This document shows positions 36,644 to 46,993 of a stretch of DNA of 64,000 nt, piece after piece. Positions within the stretch are counted from its first letter, which is position 1, and each line of letters starts with the position of its first letter. A model generated the notes under the pieces. That model was not told the DNA's origin and searched no databases. It was given only the letters and a program-made list of their open reading frames with translations. The stretch comes from Anaerolineae bacterium. GTDB lineage: Bacteria > Chloroflexota > Anaerolineae > Aggregatilineales > J027. A program made the position numbers and the translations under genes. The stretch is from positions 62,001 through 126,000 of the forward strand of contig JAJTXY010000003.1 of the NCBI GenBank assembly GCA_021463865.1, in the 5' to 3' direction.

Positions 36644-37277
36644 CCGTGAAGAAATTCTTGCCAAACTCCGCGCTGCCCCTAAGCCGTTCACTGACTTACA
36701 CACGCGCGACACCTATTTACATATGGTGCCGATTGAGGATAAAACCCCTGTTGCTTTACGAAAACGCTTTGTGGAAGAAGCGAAAAAACTGGCCTGTGAA
36801 GTATCTGAACCCACCAGCCATGCCGATGCCATTGAACAAATTCTGGCGTTGTTTGGCGAAAACAAGTCGGTCATCGCGTGGGATTTCGCTCATATCCCCT
36901 TACCGGGATTAGCCGATGCGCTGTCCACTGCTGGAATCCAAATGGCTGATGTACGCGATGGCTCGGTACGGGTCGGCATCACAGGGGCAGACGCGGCACT
37001 CGCCTCCACAGGCAGCATGGTCTTGGGCAGTGGGGCGGGTAAACCGCGCCAAGCATCCCTCCTGCCTGCTCTGCATATTGCGGTGATAACCCCTGACCAA
37101 ATCATCGCCGACCTCGAAACATGGTTTGATGCTCAATTAGTCAAAGGCTTGCAGCATTTCCGATCTGCCGCCGCGCATGTGGTCATTTCTGGCCCCAGTC
37201 GCACCGCCGACATCGCAATGGAGTTGGTCATGGGGGTGCATGGCCCAACTCGCGTGCATGTGGTGATTCTGCCATAA
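36636..37277 (+). CDS. lutC: L-lactate oxidation complex, LutC
   Basis: A 213-residue LutC/LldG protein (LUD domain) and the third member of the LutABC complex. It starts MSSREEILAKLRAAP, a typical LutC N-terminus, and carries GSVRVGITGADAALASTGSMVLG. ATG 36636 has GGAGGG 8 bases upstream and overlaps the lutB stop by 8 bases; a longer frame reading back to 36561 is not credible. An obvious terminator follows. Confidence 0.94.
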   Translation: MSSREEILAKLRAAPKPFTDLHTRDTYLHMVPIEDKTPVALRKRFVEEAKKLACEVSEPTSHADAIEQILALFGENKSVIAWDFAHIPLPGLADALSTAGIQMADVRDGSVRVGITGADAALASTGSMVLGSGAGKPRQASLLPALHIAVITPDQIIADLETWFDAQLVKGLQHFRSAAAHVVISGPSRTADIAMELVMGVHGPTRVHVVILP

Positions 37278-37298
37278 ATCAGGCACATTGAAACCTTC

Positions 37299-37335
37299 AA
37301 AAACAGAGATGCGTCGGACTCCTATCTCTGTTTTT
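37299..37335 (+). terminator. Rho-independent terminator of lutABC
   Basis: A perfect 12-bp arm (AAAAACAGAGAT / ATCTCTGTTTTT) with a 13-base loop and a T-rich 3' side (TTTTTATTTT), 20 bases after lutC. Confidence 0.93.
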
Positions 37336-37466
37336 ATTTTCCCAATCTATTTTTCCGACTTTTGGCGGATGTCGTGTTCAGATATCCGGTGTAAATTCAG
37401 GGGATATTCGAGAAGTGATGTAATGATGAGTAGGCACACGGTAAACGGCCTTATATAGGAGGGCCT

Positions 37467-38108
37467 ATGACGATTCGAGTTCTAATCGCCGATGACCACG
37501 CCGTTGTAAGGCAAGGTCTCAAGATGTTTTTATCGCTTAATTCCGACTTCGAGATCATTGGTGAGGCTACCAACGGCGCGGAAGCCCTGCGTATGGCCCA
37601 TCAATTGAATCCTGATGTTGTGCTCATGGACTTGCTGATGCCGGAGATGGATGGCATCACTGCGACGGCTGCCATTCGGCGTGAACTGCCCGATACGGAA
37701 GTAATTGCCCTCACCAGCGTTTTAGAGGACAAATCCGTTACCGGGGCGATTCGGGCGGGGGCCATTGGTTATCTATTGAAAGACACCGAGTCGGATGAAT
37801 TGATTCGGGCCATCAAAGCTGCCGCCAATGGACAGGTACAGCTATCGCCCAAAGCCGCCGCCCGCCTCATGCGTGAAATCCGCACACCCGAAAGCCCGGA
37901 GGCACTGACTGACCGTGAAACCGAAGTGCTGCGTCTCTTGGCACAAGGCAAGGCCAACAAAGAAATCGCCGCCGAATTGGTGATTGGCGAAAAAACCGTC
38001 AAGACGCACGTCAGCAATATTTTGAGTAAACTGAATGTCAGCAGCCGCACCCAAGCTGCCCTCTATGCCGTCCGGATTGGATTGGTGGAGGAACTCGGTG
38101 AACAATAA
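37467..38108 (+). CDS. NarL-family response regulator
   Basis: A 213-residue response regulator. The receiver domain (about 1-120) has the acidic pair DDH, phospho-acceptor Asp in VLMDLLMPEMDG, a Ser in ALTSV and Lys in EDKSV. The C-terminal LuxR helix-turn-helix (about 145-210) shows LTDRETEVLRLLAQGKANKE and KTVKTHVSNILSKL. It is followed 20 bases later by its likely cognate sensor kinase. GGAGGG lies 6 bases before the ATG. Target genes are not visible; the lutABC operon upstream is a possible but unproven target. Confidence 0.95.
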   Translation: MTIRVLIADDHAVVRQGLKMFLSLNSDFEIIGEATNGAEALRMAHQLNPDVVLMDLLMPEMDGITATAAIRRELPDTEVIALTSVLEDKSVTGAIRAGAIGYLLKDTESDELIRAIKAAANGQVQLSPKAAARLMREIRTPESPEALTDRETEVLRLLAQGKANKEIAAELVIGEKTVKTHVSNILSKLNVSSRTQAALYAVRIGLVEELGEQ

Positions 38109-38128
38109 ACCAATAGAGATATGCCACA

Positions 38129-40852
38129 ATGCAGCACCCACAGGTCAACCACGACGAGCTTGATATTCTCTACGACACCCTGCGTCACATCGCCCGTGCT
38201 TCCAATGCACACGAATTGCTCCTAGCCGCCAGCCGCTATGCACAGGAAAATGGCGCAATCTCGTGTGTATTGTTTTATGTCCACTATTCCCCGCGCCTGC
38301 ACTGGGAATTGGTCGAGACATGGATTGATGTAGGCGGGTTCTCGGCGGAAATCGGCGATAGATTCTATCCCGAACATCAAGCCATGATTGGGGTGCTTGA
38401 AAAACTACCTGATAAATTACTGCTTTTACCAGACATCGAAAATGAAGCCAATCTTGATGAGATTTCGCGGGATACTTATCGCAAGTATGAGATGAGAGCC
38501 AGCGCAGTGATGCCGCTGTGGAATCGCGGACAGTGGATTGGTACGCTGATGTTCAACTGGAATCATCCCTACCACTTCAGCGAACGCGACCAACGCATTT
38601 ACACCGCTCTGATCCAGCAAGCCGCGCCGATTATTGATTCCATCCGGGCCTATGCCGCTGAGGAAGAAGCCCGTAAAGAAAGCGAATTGCTCTATCGCAT
38701 CGGTGAAGGTATCAATGCGGCCATGACTTATCATGAGGTGGTAGAAGCGGTTGCCAAAGTGGATACCGAGTCACAGGCCGTCTATCTCTCGTTGTGGGAC
38801 AATCATGACGGCGATAGCAGTGATTATTTCGAAGTGTTGGGTGTCTTGCGTCAAGGGGATAATGACCGCATTCTCACCCCCGGTCAGCGTTTTACCCGTC
38901 AGATGTTCCCGCTTACGGATACAATGCGAGGATCATCCGTTTGGCTGTTTGAGGACATTGAAACCGACCCGCGTGTAGATGCCAGTTCAAAATTTATGCT
39001 AGAGCAAATTGGGACACGCGCCATGATTGCCACCGATTTGTACTATCATGAGCGTTGGTTGGGTGGCCTTGCTTTTCACGACTCCAAGCCGCGTACTTAT
39101 ACCCAAAGCCAAGTGAGACTTACCATCGGCATTGGGGAACTCGTATCAGCCGCCCTCGAACGCATCCGTCTGCAACAATTGACTGAAAATTCCCGTCGCC
39201 GCGCAGAGACATTGGCGGCGATGAATGCCGCCCTCTCACAAGCCAACAGCGAAGATGAAATCTTAGCGGCGATTGCGGCAGTCGCGGAACCGTATGGCGT
39301 GCAGATGTCCACCCTGTCCTATTCACAAATCAAAGAGGATGGCCTAATTGATAGTGTCACGCCAGTTGCTGTGCGCGGTTTGCAACTATCCGAAAAATCC
39401 CAAAGAACGTTAGCCAAAGTCCCCTATAGATTTGCAGACTACCCTTTGTTGAATTTGGCCTATCAGCAGCCTGATGCTCCCATCTTCATTGAGAACATCC
39501 ATACCGATGTACGGCCTGAAGTTCGGGCAGGCATTGATGAAGCGGGAATTTTTGGGTCATCGGCCCTCATCATCTTTCCCCTACAAATCGGCGATACATG
39601 GCAGGGAGTCGTTTTTATTGCGTGGTCAGCGCCACAGACGTTCTCCGAAGAAATTCGTATCTTGTTTACCGCCGTGCAGCCAGCCATCGCTGCGGTAGTC
39701 GCTCGCCGCCGCGCCTATCTAGCCGAACGTCAACGCGCTCATCAGCTAGAGACCGTCGCCAAAGTCAGCGCCGCCGCCGCCAGCATTCTCGATGTAGATG
39801 ATTTGCTGGATGCCGTTGCCGAATTAATGCGCATCAATTTTGAGAACTATCAGATGTCCATTTTCTTGATAGACCCACATGGCAACTATCTGCTCTCGAC
39901 TGCGCCAACCTATTCGATCCGGGCGACCCGACCCTTCCAAGTGATCGCCATCAACGATGAATATTCACCTATCGCCAAAGCCGCCCGTACCAAACAGGGG
40001 GTCATCGCCAACGATCCCCATCAACTGTCGCAAGTCAGCATTCAACCCAATGCAGGTACAGTTCGCTCTGAAATCGCCGTGCCGATGGTCGTGAATGAGC
40101 AATTAATTGGCGTCTTGGATGTCCAATCGTATGACGAGCATCTCACCAACTCCGATATTTGGGTAATGGCGACCCTTGCCGACCTAATTGCCGTCGCGCT
40201 GCAAAATGCCCGCCTCTATACCCAAGCGCAGGAACTGGCAATTGTGGAAGAACGCAGCCGCCTTGCCCACGAATTGCACGACTCGGTCTCACAAGCCCTC
40301 TATGGCATTGCATTGGGAACCCGTACCGCCCGAATGCTGCTCGATCAAGACCCCATGCGGGTGGCTGAACCACTAGATTATGTGCTGTCATTGGCCGATG
40401 GCGGTCTGAGCGAAATGCGGGCACTCATTTTTGACCTACGCCCCGAATCTCTTGAAGAAGAAGGGTTGCTGGTCGCGCTCAATAAACAAGCCGATGTGCT
40501 GCGTAACCGCCACAATATCGAGGTGGATATGCAATTTGAAGAAAGCATCCGCCTCAAATTGGAAGCCGAAGAAACGCTTTATCGCATCGCACGGGAAGCC
40601 CTTCATAATGTGGTGAAACACGCCCAAGCCACTCGTGTGAGCATCAAAGTAGAGTGCGTCATGACCAGTATCATCATGGAGATTACCGATAATGGGCGGG
40701 GGTTTGATCTAACCCATTCTTTCCCCGGTCATTTGGGGCTTCATTCCATGCGCGAGCGGGCTTTACGCTCACGCGGGATTTTTGATGTCAAAAGTGCGCC
40801 GGGGCGCGGCACAACGCTGCGAGTAACCTTGCCTCCGGACTGTCTTCGGTGA
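38129..40852 (+). CDS. Soluble multi-GAF sensor histidine kinase (NarX-type)
   Basis: A 907-residue histidine kinase with no transmembrane helix, so it senses a cytoplasmic signal. It has four GAF-like domains (about 10-175, 190-345, 360-530 and 545-690), then HisKA_3 (about 700-770) with the phospho-acceptor in ERSRLAHELHDSVSQ (about 713), and HATPase_c with the N-box EALHNVVKHA and DNGRGFDL (about 854). All catalytic motifs are intact, in contrast to the kinase-like region at 10623-11447. It would phosphorylate the adjacent NarL-type regulator. GAF domains can bind heme, nucleotides or other small molecules; the ligand cannot be deduced here. Confidence 0.93.
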   Translation: MQHPQVNHDELDILYDTLRHIARASNAHELLLAASRYAQENGAISCVLFYVHYSPRLHWELVETWIDVGGFSAEIGDRFYPEHQAMIGVLEKLPDKLLLLPDIENEANLDEISRDTYRKYEMRASAVMPLWNRGQWIGTLMFNWNHPYHFSERDQRIYTALIQQAAPIIDSIRAYAAEEEARKESELLYRIGEGINAAMTYHEVVEAVAKVDTESQAVYLSLWDNHDGDSSDYFEVLGVLRQGDNDRILTPGQRFTRQMFPLTDTMRGSSVWLFEDIETDPRVDASSKFMLEQIGTRAMIATDLYYHERWLGGLAFHDSKPRTYTQSQVRLTIGIGELVSAALERIRLQQLTENSRRRAETLAAMNAALSQANSEDEILAAIAAVAEPYGVQMSTLSYSQIKEDGLIDSVTPVAVRGLQLSEKSQRTLAKVPYRFADYPLLNLAYQQPDAPIFIENIHTDVRPEVRAGIDEAGIFGSSALIIFPLQIGDTWQGVVFIAWSAPQTFSEEIRILFTAVQPAIAAVVARRRAYLAERQRAHQLETVAKVSAAAASILDVDDLLDAVAELMRINFENYQMSIFLIDPHGNYLLSTAPTYSIRATRPFQVIAINDEYSPIAKAARTKQGVIANDPHQLSQVSIQPNAGTVRSEIAVPMVVNEQLIGVLDVQSYDEHLTNSDIWVMATLADLIAVALQNARLYTQAQELAIVEERSRLAHELHDSVSQALYGIALGTRTARMLLDQDPMRVAEPLDYVLSLADGGLSEMRALIFDLRPESLEEEGLLVALNKQADVLRNRHNIEVDMQFEESIRLKLEAEETLYRIAREALHNVVKHAQATRVSIKVECVMTSIIMEITDNGRGFDLTHSFPGHLGLHSMRERALRSRGIFDVKSAPGRGTTLRVTLPPDCLR

Positions 40853-40943
40853 TTTGTGCCAAGAAAACTCCACCCCAGTTTGGCCGTCGCGCTATAATTA
40901 ACTTTTTATGGGAGTCCCAATTTCGATGAAAGGTTAAAAAAGC

Positions 40944-41534
40944 ATGGCGGTTCTTGCGCCTGTGGAAGAACTAAAAGCTCGTATATTGCGAGAAGGCAAA
41001 AATTTAGGCGAAGGCATCCTCAAAATTGACAGCATTTTAAATCATCAACTCCAAAGTGAATTGATTATGGCGTGCGGCGAAGAACTAGCCTCGCGTTTCC
41101 GTGACGCCCAGCCAACCCGTATCCTGACCGCCGAAGTTTCCGGCATCGCCCCCGCCCTCGCCACTGGTTTTGCCCTCAAAGTCCCGGTTGTCTATGCACG
41201 AAAGACCAAACCCGTTACCATGTTTGGCCCGATTTTCCTAGAAACCGCCCCCAGCCACACCAAAGGGATGGAGGTCAATTTGATGGTTGCCGCCGAATTT
41301 ATGCCGCAGGGGGAACGGGTACTGATTATTGACGACTTCCTCGCCTCTGGCAAAACCCTGCATAGTCTGATTCGCATTGTTCGCGCTGCGCAATCTACCC
41401 TCGTTGGGATTGGCTGTGTGGTCGAAAAAGAATTTGAAGGTGGACGGGCAGCCTTAGCCAAATATAATGTACCGATTGAAACCCTCGTCAATATTGTTTC
41501 GATGGATAATGGCAAGATTGTACTGGCAGATTGA
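40944..41534 (+). CDS. xpt: Xanthine phosphoribosyltransferase
   Basis: A 196-residue phosphoribosyltransferase matching Xpt, which makes XMP from xanthine and PRPP. The PRPP loop reads [14 protein letters not shown], and [15 protein letters not shown] and [10 protein letters not shown] match the family. It overlaps guaA by 4 bases (TTGA), coupling XMP formation with its amination to GMP. The upstream 90 bases carry a TATAAT box at 40893-40898 but no recognisable purine riboswitch. It is cytoplasmic and of normal length. Confidence 0.93.
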   Translation: MAVLAPVEELKARILREGKNLGEGILKIDSILNHQLQSELIMACGEELASRFRDAQPTRILTAEVSGIAPALATGFALKVPVVYARKTKPVTMFGPIFLETAPSHTKGMEVNLMVAAEFMPQGERVLIIDDFLASGKTLHSLIRIVRAAQSTLVGIGCVVEKEFEGGRAALAKYNVPIETLVNIVSMDNGKIVLAD

Positions 41535-43120
41535 GAACCTTAAATTTGACAACCGTACCCACTAAAACCGATGATGCCCGTTTCGGTGGCATTGCTATTT
41601 TGGATTATGGCTCACAAACGACTCAGTTGATTGCCCGCCAAATCCGGGAACAGGGCGTCTACGCCTCGCTGTACCATTGGGATATGCCCGAAGATAAGAT
41701 ACGTGAATTTGCCCCCGCCGCGCTTGTCCTATCCGGTGGGCCAGATAGCGTCTATGGCGATCATGCCCCCACTTTGCCCAATTGGGTGCTGAAAAGCGGC
41801 CTGCCTGTGCTTGGTATTTGTTATGGGGCGCAGCTTTTGGCCTATGTTTTAGGTGGCAAAATTGTAGGGGAGGGCCACCGCGAATATGGTCATGCTGATT
41901 TAAATATTCGCAGTACGGATGATCCACTGTTTACGGACATCCCTGCCGCCTCAGCCGTGTGGATGAATCACGGGGATCGTATTGAATCCCCGCCGCCCGG
42001 TTTTGAGACACTCGGCAGCACCGATAATTCGCCGTATGCTGTTTTTGGTAATCCGCAGCGCCGCATTTATGGCGTGTTGTTCCATCCCGAAGTCCAACAT
42101 ACCGCTTTCGGTGGGGCGCTCCTCCGAAATTTTGCCGTCACTATCAGCCAGATTGAGCCACGCTGGACAACGGGCCTGATGGTGGAGCAGATGGTCGAAA
42201 ACGTGCGCCAACAGGTCGGCAACGGTCAGGTAGTGTTGGGTCTCAGCGGCGGGGTGGATTCATTGGTGGCGGCTACCGTCATTCACCGAGCCATCGGCGA
42301 CCAACTCACCTGCATTTTTGTCAACACGGGTCTGCTGCGGGCCGATGAACCCGAAGAAGTTGTCACCACCTTCCGCGCTATCAATGGGCCAAATTTGATT
42401 GCCGTTGATGCCACCGAGAAATTTTTGGATGCGTTGGCGGGCGTGACCGAGCCGGAACGCAAACGCAAAATCATCGGTGAACTGTTTGTGCGGATTTTTG
42501 AAGAAGAATCCAACAAGCTCCGTGATGTGCGGTTTCTAGCACAGGGCACCATCTACCCCGATGTCATTGAGTCCGCCGCCAAAGAACGCCCCGGCGCTCA
42601 TGTCATCAAGACCCATCACAATGTCGGTGGTCTACCGGATGACATGAAATTGGAATTGGTCGAGCCTTTACGTTATCTTTTTAAAGATGAAGTCCGGCGG
42701 GTCGGCATGGAATTGGGTCTACCGGAAGCGATGGTGTGGCGACAGCCTTTCCCCGGCCCCGGTTTGTCCATTCGCTGTCTAGGTGAAGTCACCTTTGAAC
42801 GGCTCGAAAAACTCCGCGCCGCCGATCTGATTTTTCGTCAAGAAATGGATAAATTGGGCCTCCTGCGCCAGACTGCCCAAGCCTATGCTGCCCTCCTGCC
42901 TGTCAAAAGTGTGGGCGTGATGGGCGACCAGCGTACCTATGCCGAAACGATTGTGCTGCGGGCCGTCACAACCGATAATTTTATGACCGCTGATTGGGCC
43001 AAGCTGCCCTATGAATTGTTGGGACGGGTCAGCAGCCGGATTGTGAACGAAGTCAAAGGGGTGAACCGCGTCGTCTATGATGTCACGACCAAACCCCCGG
43101 CGACGATTGAATGGGAATAG
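41531..43120 (+). CDS. guaA: GMP synthase (glutamine-hydrolysing)
   Basis: A 529-residue GuaA with three parts. The glutamine amidotransferase (about 20-205) has the nucleophile in GICYGAQLL (about 95) and HPEVQHT. The ATP pyrophosphatase domain has the P-loop GLSGGVDS (about 236). The C-terminal dimerisation domain includes [11 protein letters not shown] and the end KPPATIEWE. It converts XMP to GMP. The start is TTG 41531, overlapping the xpt stop, and gives a short extra N-terminus before [10 protein letters not shown]; a later start cannot be excluded. All catalytic residues are present. Confidence 0.96.
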   Translation: MRTLNLTTVPTKTDDARFGGIAILDYGSQTTQLIARQIREQGVYASLYHWDMPEDKIREFAPAALVLSGGPDSVYGDHAPTLPNWVLKSGLPVLGICYGAQLLAYVLGGKIVGEGHREYGHADLNIRSTDDPLFTDIPAASAVWMNHGDRIESPPPGFETLGSTDNSPYAVFGNPQRRIYGVLFHPEVQHTAFGGALLRNFAVTISQIEPRWTTGLMVEQMVENVRQQVGNGQVVLGLSGGVDSLVAATVIHRAIGDQLTCIFVNTGLLRADEPEEVVTTFRAINGPNLIAVDATEKFLDALAGVTEPERKRKIIGELFVRIFEEESNKLRDVRFLAQGTIYPDVIESAAKERPGAHVIKTHHNVGGLPDDMKLELVEPLRYLFKDEVRRVGMELGLPEAMVWRQPFPGPGLSIRCLGEVTFERLEKLRAADLIFRQEMDKLGLLRQTAQAYAALLPVKSVGVMGDQRTYAETIVLRAVTTDNFMTADWAKLPYELLGRVSSRIVNEVKGVNRVVYDVTTKPPATIEWE

Positions 43121-43122
43121 CC

Positions 43123-44484
43123 ATGCGACGAACGATGGTGTTGTGCGGTTTGATTCTAGCTCTCATCTTATCGGCTTGCGGCGGGGATGATGAAAAATCT
43201 GGCCGTCAACCCACCGCGACCAGTAGCGCCCCAAAAATAAGGGTGGTTGTTTCACAAGCACCGGTATTCGCCTTGCCTGACCGAGCCGCCGAAATCATCG
43301 TCAACCTGTTTGAGGGCGAAACCCGCCACATACTGGGCAAATCCGCGCCAGATGATGTGGGCACGACGTTTTACCAGATTGATTTAGGCAACCGCATAGG
43401 CTGGGTTTTGGAGTCGCAGGTGCAGGTGACAGGCGACATAAACAAAATCGCCCTTGTGGAAGTCACTATACCCACATCAACCCCAACCGCTACTCTTGAA
43501 AGTGCGACGGAAATAGCAACCGAGGCCTCTTCTACCCAGACATCCGGTGAAGTTACCGCCGTGATTAGTGTACCGCGTGCCATTGCTTTGACTGCCCCTT
43601 CGCGGGATGCTGACGAATTGACCACCCTTCTACAAGGGGAACAAGTCAAGGTGTTGCGTCAGACGCTACCCGATGCACTTGGCACAATTTTTTACGAAGT
43701 CGAATTGGGCACGCGGCGCGGTTGGGTGTTAAGTAGCCAAGTCGAAATCAGCGGCGATGTCAGCACGCTCGGCATTGCTTTTGTGCCAACCGCTTCACCG
43801 GAAACCATCGCGCAGGGTGTAACCAGCGTCCCGACCACCGCCGTACCTACTCGCACGCCAACTGCTACCATCGTGACACCTGCCAGCGCCGAACCCACGA
43901 CTCTACCCAACAATATTACCCCTTCAGCCAGTCCCGTGATCGCCAACGATAATCCTAGTATTCAAGTTGGCGAAGCACCCCCATTGACCCTAACCTTACC
44001 CGAAGGCTGGGATCAAGGGCATTTTGTGATGCCAGTGAGTGGTTCGTTGGGGAGTGGGAATGTCAATTTGAGCATTTACGAGGGCGCATTACCTGACGAC
44101 ATGAAGGGAACGATTTGGATTGTTTGGGGTGATTTTCCGCTGGTCATCAATATCCCCGATGTCAATCCCAATGGCACGGTTGATGGGGCGCTCTGGCCTA
44201 CCAGCATCCAATATCTGCGCGGCCTACTGTTTGCAGATTGTAACATCGGCCTCTACACCGATAACCGCCAAACTTATGACATGGGCGGCTACGAAGGGGA
44301 AGGTACGACCTTTTCGGCTGTCAGTTGTGAAGGTGGCGGAAGCGATATTGCGGGTTGGTGGGTCGGTGTACGTGTTAATCAACAGAACTTTCTGTTTTAC
44401 ATGGGCGTAGAACCTGTAGACCGAATCGCTGAGGGGCTTGGCCCTATGCAGGGGATTATTGACACCCTGCAATTTGCGAGCTAG
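43123..44484 (+). CDS. Lipoprotein with two SH3b-like repeats
   Basis: A 453-residue lipoprotein. The signal peptide ends in a lipobox (LILSAC, Cys about residue 20). Two SH3b-like repeats follow (about 35-105 and 145-210), each ending GWVLxSQV, separated by Thr/Ser-rich linkers. The C-terminal half (about 275-450) is beta-rich and unassigned. SH3b domains often bind peptidoglycan, which suits the adjacent M23 peptidase. ATG 43123, 2 bases after guaA, is preferred over the internal-overlap ATG 43111. It is probably cotranscribed with guaA and the following genes. Confidence 0.82.
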   Translation: MRRTMVLCGLILALILSACGGDDEKSGRQPTATSSAPKIRVVVSQAPVFALPDRAAEIIVNLFEGETRHILGKSAPDDVGTTFYQIDLGNRIGWVLESQVQVTGDINKIALVEVTIPTSTPTATLESATEIATEASSTQTSGEVTAVISVPRAIALTAPSRDADELTTLLQGEQVKVLRQTLPDALGTIFYEVELGTRRGWVLSSQVEISGDVSTLGIAFVPTASPETIAQGVTSVPTTAVPTRTPTATIVTPASAEPTTLPNNITPSASPVIANDNPSIQVGEAPPLTLTLPEGWDQGHFVMPVSGSLGSGNVNLSIYEGALPDDMKGTIWIVWGDFPLVINIPDVNPNGTVDGALWPTSIQYLRGLLFADCNIGLYTDNRQTYDMGGYEGEGTTFSAVSCEGGGSDIAGWWVGVRVNQQNFLFYMGVEPVDRIAEGLGPMQGIIDTLQFAS

Positions 44485-44491
44485 CAGCAGC

Positions 44492-45430
44492 ATGACGAAA
44501 TTTCTATCGGGGCTAGGCCTGTTCTTGGCAGCACTCCTAATTGTAAGCGGTGCCCCAGCTAATGCGTCACCCCAAAGCGAAAGCCATGCCTCAGTGGTAC
44601 AGGAATTTGAATGGATTCGACAGGGGCAGGTCGGCATTTTACATTTATCGGGCGAAGGGATACAATGGGCCTATGCGAAGTTTATGAGGCAAACCTTCCT
44701 GTTTTTCCCCGACCCGCGCTGTGGCGAGAAGTGCGCTGACCAAATTGCTGTGTTGTCCGCGCCCATGACCGCGACCCTCGAATTTCACCCTTTGACCGTA
44801 AAGGTGTATTATGAAAATGGCAGTGATGAAACAATCGAAGACAGCATTCGGGTCGCATATGGTGAATTTGGGGAGGAAGAACTCATCCTGCCAGCAGACT
44901 TAGTGCCCTTGTTGGAGCCAGAGGTCACAGATCGGGAAAATGCCTTTTTGCGCAGCCTGTTAAGCAATTTTCGCCCCGAACAAGACTGGATGAATAGCGG
45001 CTTCAAATTGCCTCGTGAGGGTTATTATGTGTCCATTTATGGCACATGGCGCACCTTCAATGGAGGCAGTCGCTGGTATCGCCATTCTGGGGTGGATTAC
45101 CCGATGCCAACAGGTACACCTATCCAAGCCGCCGCCGATGGCCGAGTCGCTTATGTAGGCACGCTTGCCATACGCGGCAACTACATCGTGCTCGATCATG
45201 GTTGGGGTATCTTCACCGGATACGCCCATGCGTCGGAAATAGTTGTAGAAGTTGGGGATGTGGTACTACAAAATGAAATCATAGGCGCTGTGGGCAACAC
45301 AGGACGCAGTACCGGGCCGCATTTGCACTTTGAAATCGGCGTTGGGGGAGTATGGGTCAACCCACTGGTTGGGGTTCCGCTGTTCAATCAAATCCGAATG
45401 GAGCAGAGTAATGGAAGTGAACAAGATTGA
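44492..45430 (+). CDS. Exported M23-family peptidase (LytM-type)
   Basis: A 312-residue exported protein with a signal peptide (about 1-24, ending ANA), an unassigned N-terminal beta-rich region with two Cys (CGEKCADQ), and a C-terminal M23 domain (about 180-300). The zinc ligands are present: HSGVDYPMPTGTP (His, Asp) and GPHLHFEIG (HxH), so it should be an active peptidoglycan endopeptidase. The start ATG 44492 lies 7 bases after the lipoprotein gene; the longer frame to 44438 would overlap that gene. It overlaps the MoxR gene by 20 bases. Confidence 0.9.
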   Translation: MTKFLSGLGLFLAALLIVSGAPANASPQSESHASVVQEFEWIRQGQVGILHLSGEGIQWAYAKFMRQTFLFFPDPRCGEKCADQIAVLSAPMTATLEFHPLTVKVYYENGSDETIEDSIRVAYGEFGEEELILPADLVPLLEPEVTDRENAFLRSLLSNFRPEQDWMNSGFKLPREGYYVSIYGTWRTFNGGSRWYRHSGVDYPMPTGTPIQAAADGRVAYVGTLAIRGNYIVLDHGWGIFTGYAHASEIVVEVGDVVLQNEIIGAVGNTGRSTGPHLHFEIGVGGVWVNPLVGVPLFNQIRMEQSNGSEQD

Positions 45431-46400
45431 GGATGTAAAGGTAGGGTTGGCGAAGCAGAACTATATCGCCACCGATGAGATTTCGACAGTCGTCTTTCTG
45501 ATGGAAAAACTTGGCAAACCCGCATTGGTCGAAGGGCCTGCCGGAGTGGGTAAAACCGAACTCGCCAAAGCATGGGCCAAAGCCAGCGGTAAACGTTTGA
45601 TTCGCCTGCAATGTTATGAAGGCTTGGACGAAAGCAAAGCTCTCTATGAGTGGGAATATGCCAAGCAGATGCTCTATACCCAACTCCTGCGTGACAAACT
45701 CCAAGACCTGCTGCATGATGCGGCTTCATTGGTCGAGGCCGCCGACAAACTGGCTGCTGAGGAAGATGTCTTTTTCTCAGAGCGATTTTTGCTGCCGCGT
45801 CCTCTGTTGAGTGCGATTACCGCGCCGGAACCCGTTGTGCTGTTGATTGACGAAATTGACCGCGCCGATGCCGAATTTGAAGCATTTTTGCTGGAAGTCC
45901 TCAGCGATTTCCAAGTGACCGTACCGGAACTCGGCACGATTAGCGCCGTACATCAACCGATTGTGCTGCTCACCAGCAACAACACCCGTGAACTTTCGGA
46001 GGCTCTCAAGCGCCGCTGTCTTTATCTCTTCACCGATTACCCGACCTATAACGCAGAATTGGCAATTGTCCGGCTAAAAGTGCCTGAATTGAAAGAAAAA
46101 CTGGCCCAGCAGGCCGTCGAATTTGTGCAAAATTTGCGCCAGATGGATCTGAAAAAATCACCCAGCGTATCGGAAACCCTCGACTGGGCCAAAGCCCTCA
46201 TGATGTTAAACGCCGATCTGTTGGATGAAAAGACGCTGGAAACCACCCTAACCGTTTTGCTTAAACACGAATCCGATGTGCAGAAAGCCAAACGTGCCCT
46301 GCGGCGTGGTGGAGTTGGTGGCAGCAGTGGTGGCGGGGCCGCAGGGCGTGGGCGTGATGATGCCGCGCAACGCCGCCGAAGTGGTGGATGGGATCGGTAA
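45411..46400 (+). CDS. MoxR-type AAA+ ATPase
   Basis: A 329-residue AAA+ ATPase of the MoxR/CoxD branch. Walker A is EGPAGVGKTE (about 42), Walker B LLIDEIDRAD (about 144), with a sensor-1-like VLLTSNNTRE and an arginine ALKRRCLYL. It ends in a Gly/Arg-rich tail. MoxR proteins work as chaperones with VWA-domain partners; the CoxE-like gene at 47438 is the likely partner, separated by a Nudix and a zinc-ribbon gene. The start ATG 45411 overlaps the M23 peptidase by 20 bases. Confidence 0.92.
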   Translation: MEVNKIEDVKVGLAKQNYIATDEISTVVFLMEKLGKPALVEGPAGVGKTELAKAWAKASGKRLIRLQCYEGLDESKALYEWEYAKQMLYTQLLRDKLQDLLHDAASLVEAADKLAAEEDVFFSERFLLPRPLLSAITAPEPVVLLIDEIDRADAEFEAFLLEVLSDFQVTVPELGTISAVHQPIVLLTSNNTRELSEALKRRCLYLFTDYPTYNAELAIVRLKVPELKEKLAQQAVEFVQNLRQMDLKKSPSVSETLDWAKALMMLNADLLDEKTLETTLTVLLKHESDVQKAKRALRRGGVGGSSGGGAAGRGRDDAAQRRRSGGWDR

Positions 46401-46402
46401 AA

Positions 46403-46993
46403 ATGCCCGACCAGCGTGAATTGCATAAAGTGGCATGGGAGACCCTCTCACGTACTGACGTATTCGATGCCTCTCCGTGGCTACACGTCTATCGAGAGCA
46501 CGTCCGAATGCCCAACGGGGTTGAGATTCCCGACTTTTATCACGTCCACATGGATGATTACAGCATGACCTTTGCCCTGACCGATGACGGACGGGTCGCA
46601 ATGGTGGAAATGTATAAACAGGGCACGCGGCAGGTCATGTTAGAACTCCCTGCTGGCGTCATTGAACACGATGAATTAACGAACGTACTTGAAGCCGCCA
46701 AACGTGAACTATTAGAGGAAACAGGCATGGTCGCCACTCATTGGACGCCACTTGGCAAATTCAGCATGGACAGCAATCATGGCTGTGGTTGGATGCACGC
46801 CTATCTCGCAACCGGGGCAGTCCAGCAGCAGAGCCAAGATTTGGACGAAACCGAATTGTTGGTGGCCCATCTGATTCCATTAGAAGAGGTGCGCCAAATG
46901 TGGATGAGTGGCAAAATTAATGGCATCTCGTCTGCCGCACTCATTGGTTTGGCGCTGGCCCATCTAGAGAAATTGAAATCGGATCAATCATGA
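46403..46993 (+). CDS. Nudix hydrolase (ADP-ribose pyrophosphatase-like)
   Basis: A 196-residue Nudix hydrolase similar to ADP-ribose diphosphatases. The Nudix helix is recognisable (PAGVIEHDE, then KRELLEETGM), but the spacing between the first Glu and RE is nine residues rather than the standard seven, a small insertion in the loop. The acidic metal ligands REL-EE are kept. It starts 2 bases after the MoxR stop and overlaps the zinc-ribbon gene by ATGA. Substrate is inferred only from overall similarity. Confidence 0.88.
   Translation: MPDQRELHKVAWETLSRTDVFDASPWLHVYREHVRMPNGVEIPDFYHVHMDDYSMTFALTDDGRVAMVEMYKQGTRQVMLELPAGVIEHDELTNVLEAAKRELLEETGMVATHWTPLGKFSMDSNHGCGWMHAYLATGAVQQQSQDLDETELLVAHLIPLEEVRQMWMSGKINGISSAALIGLALAHLEKLKSDQS

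Noticed and set aside
40853-40943. Purine riboswitch upstream of xpt
   Set aside because: The gap is only about 90 bases and shows none of the conserved junction or loop sequences I would expect.
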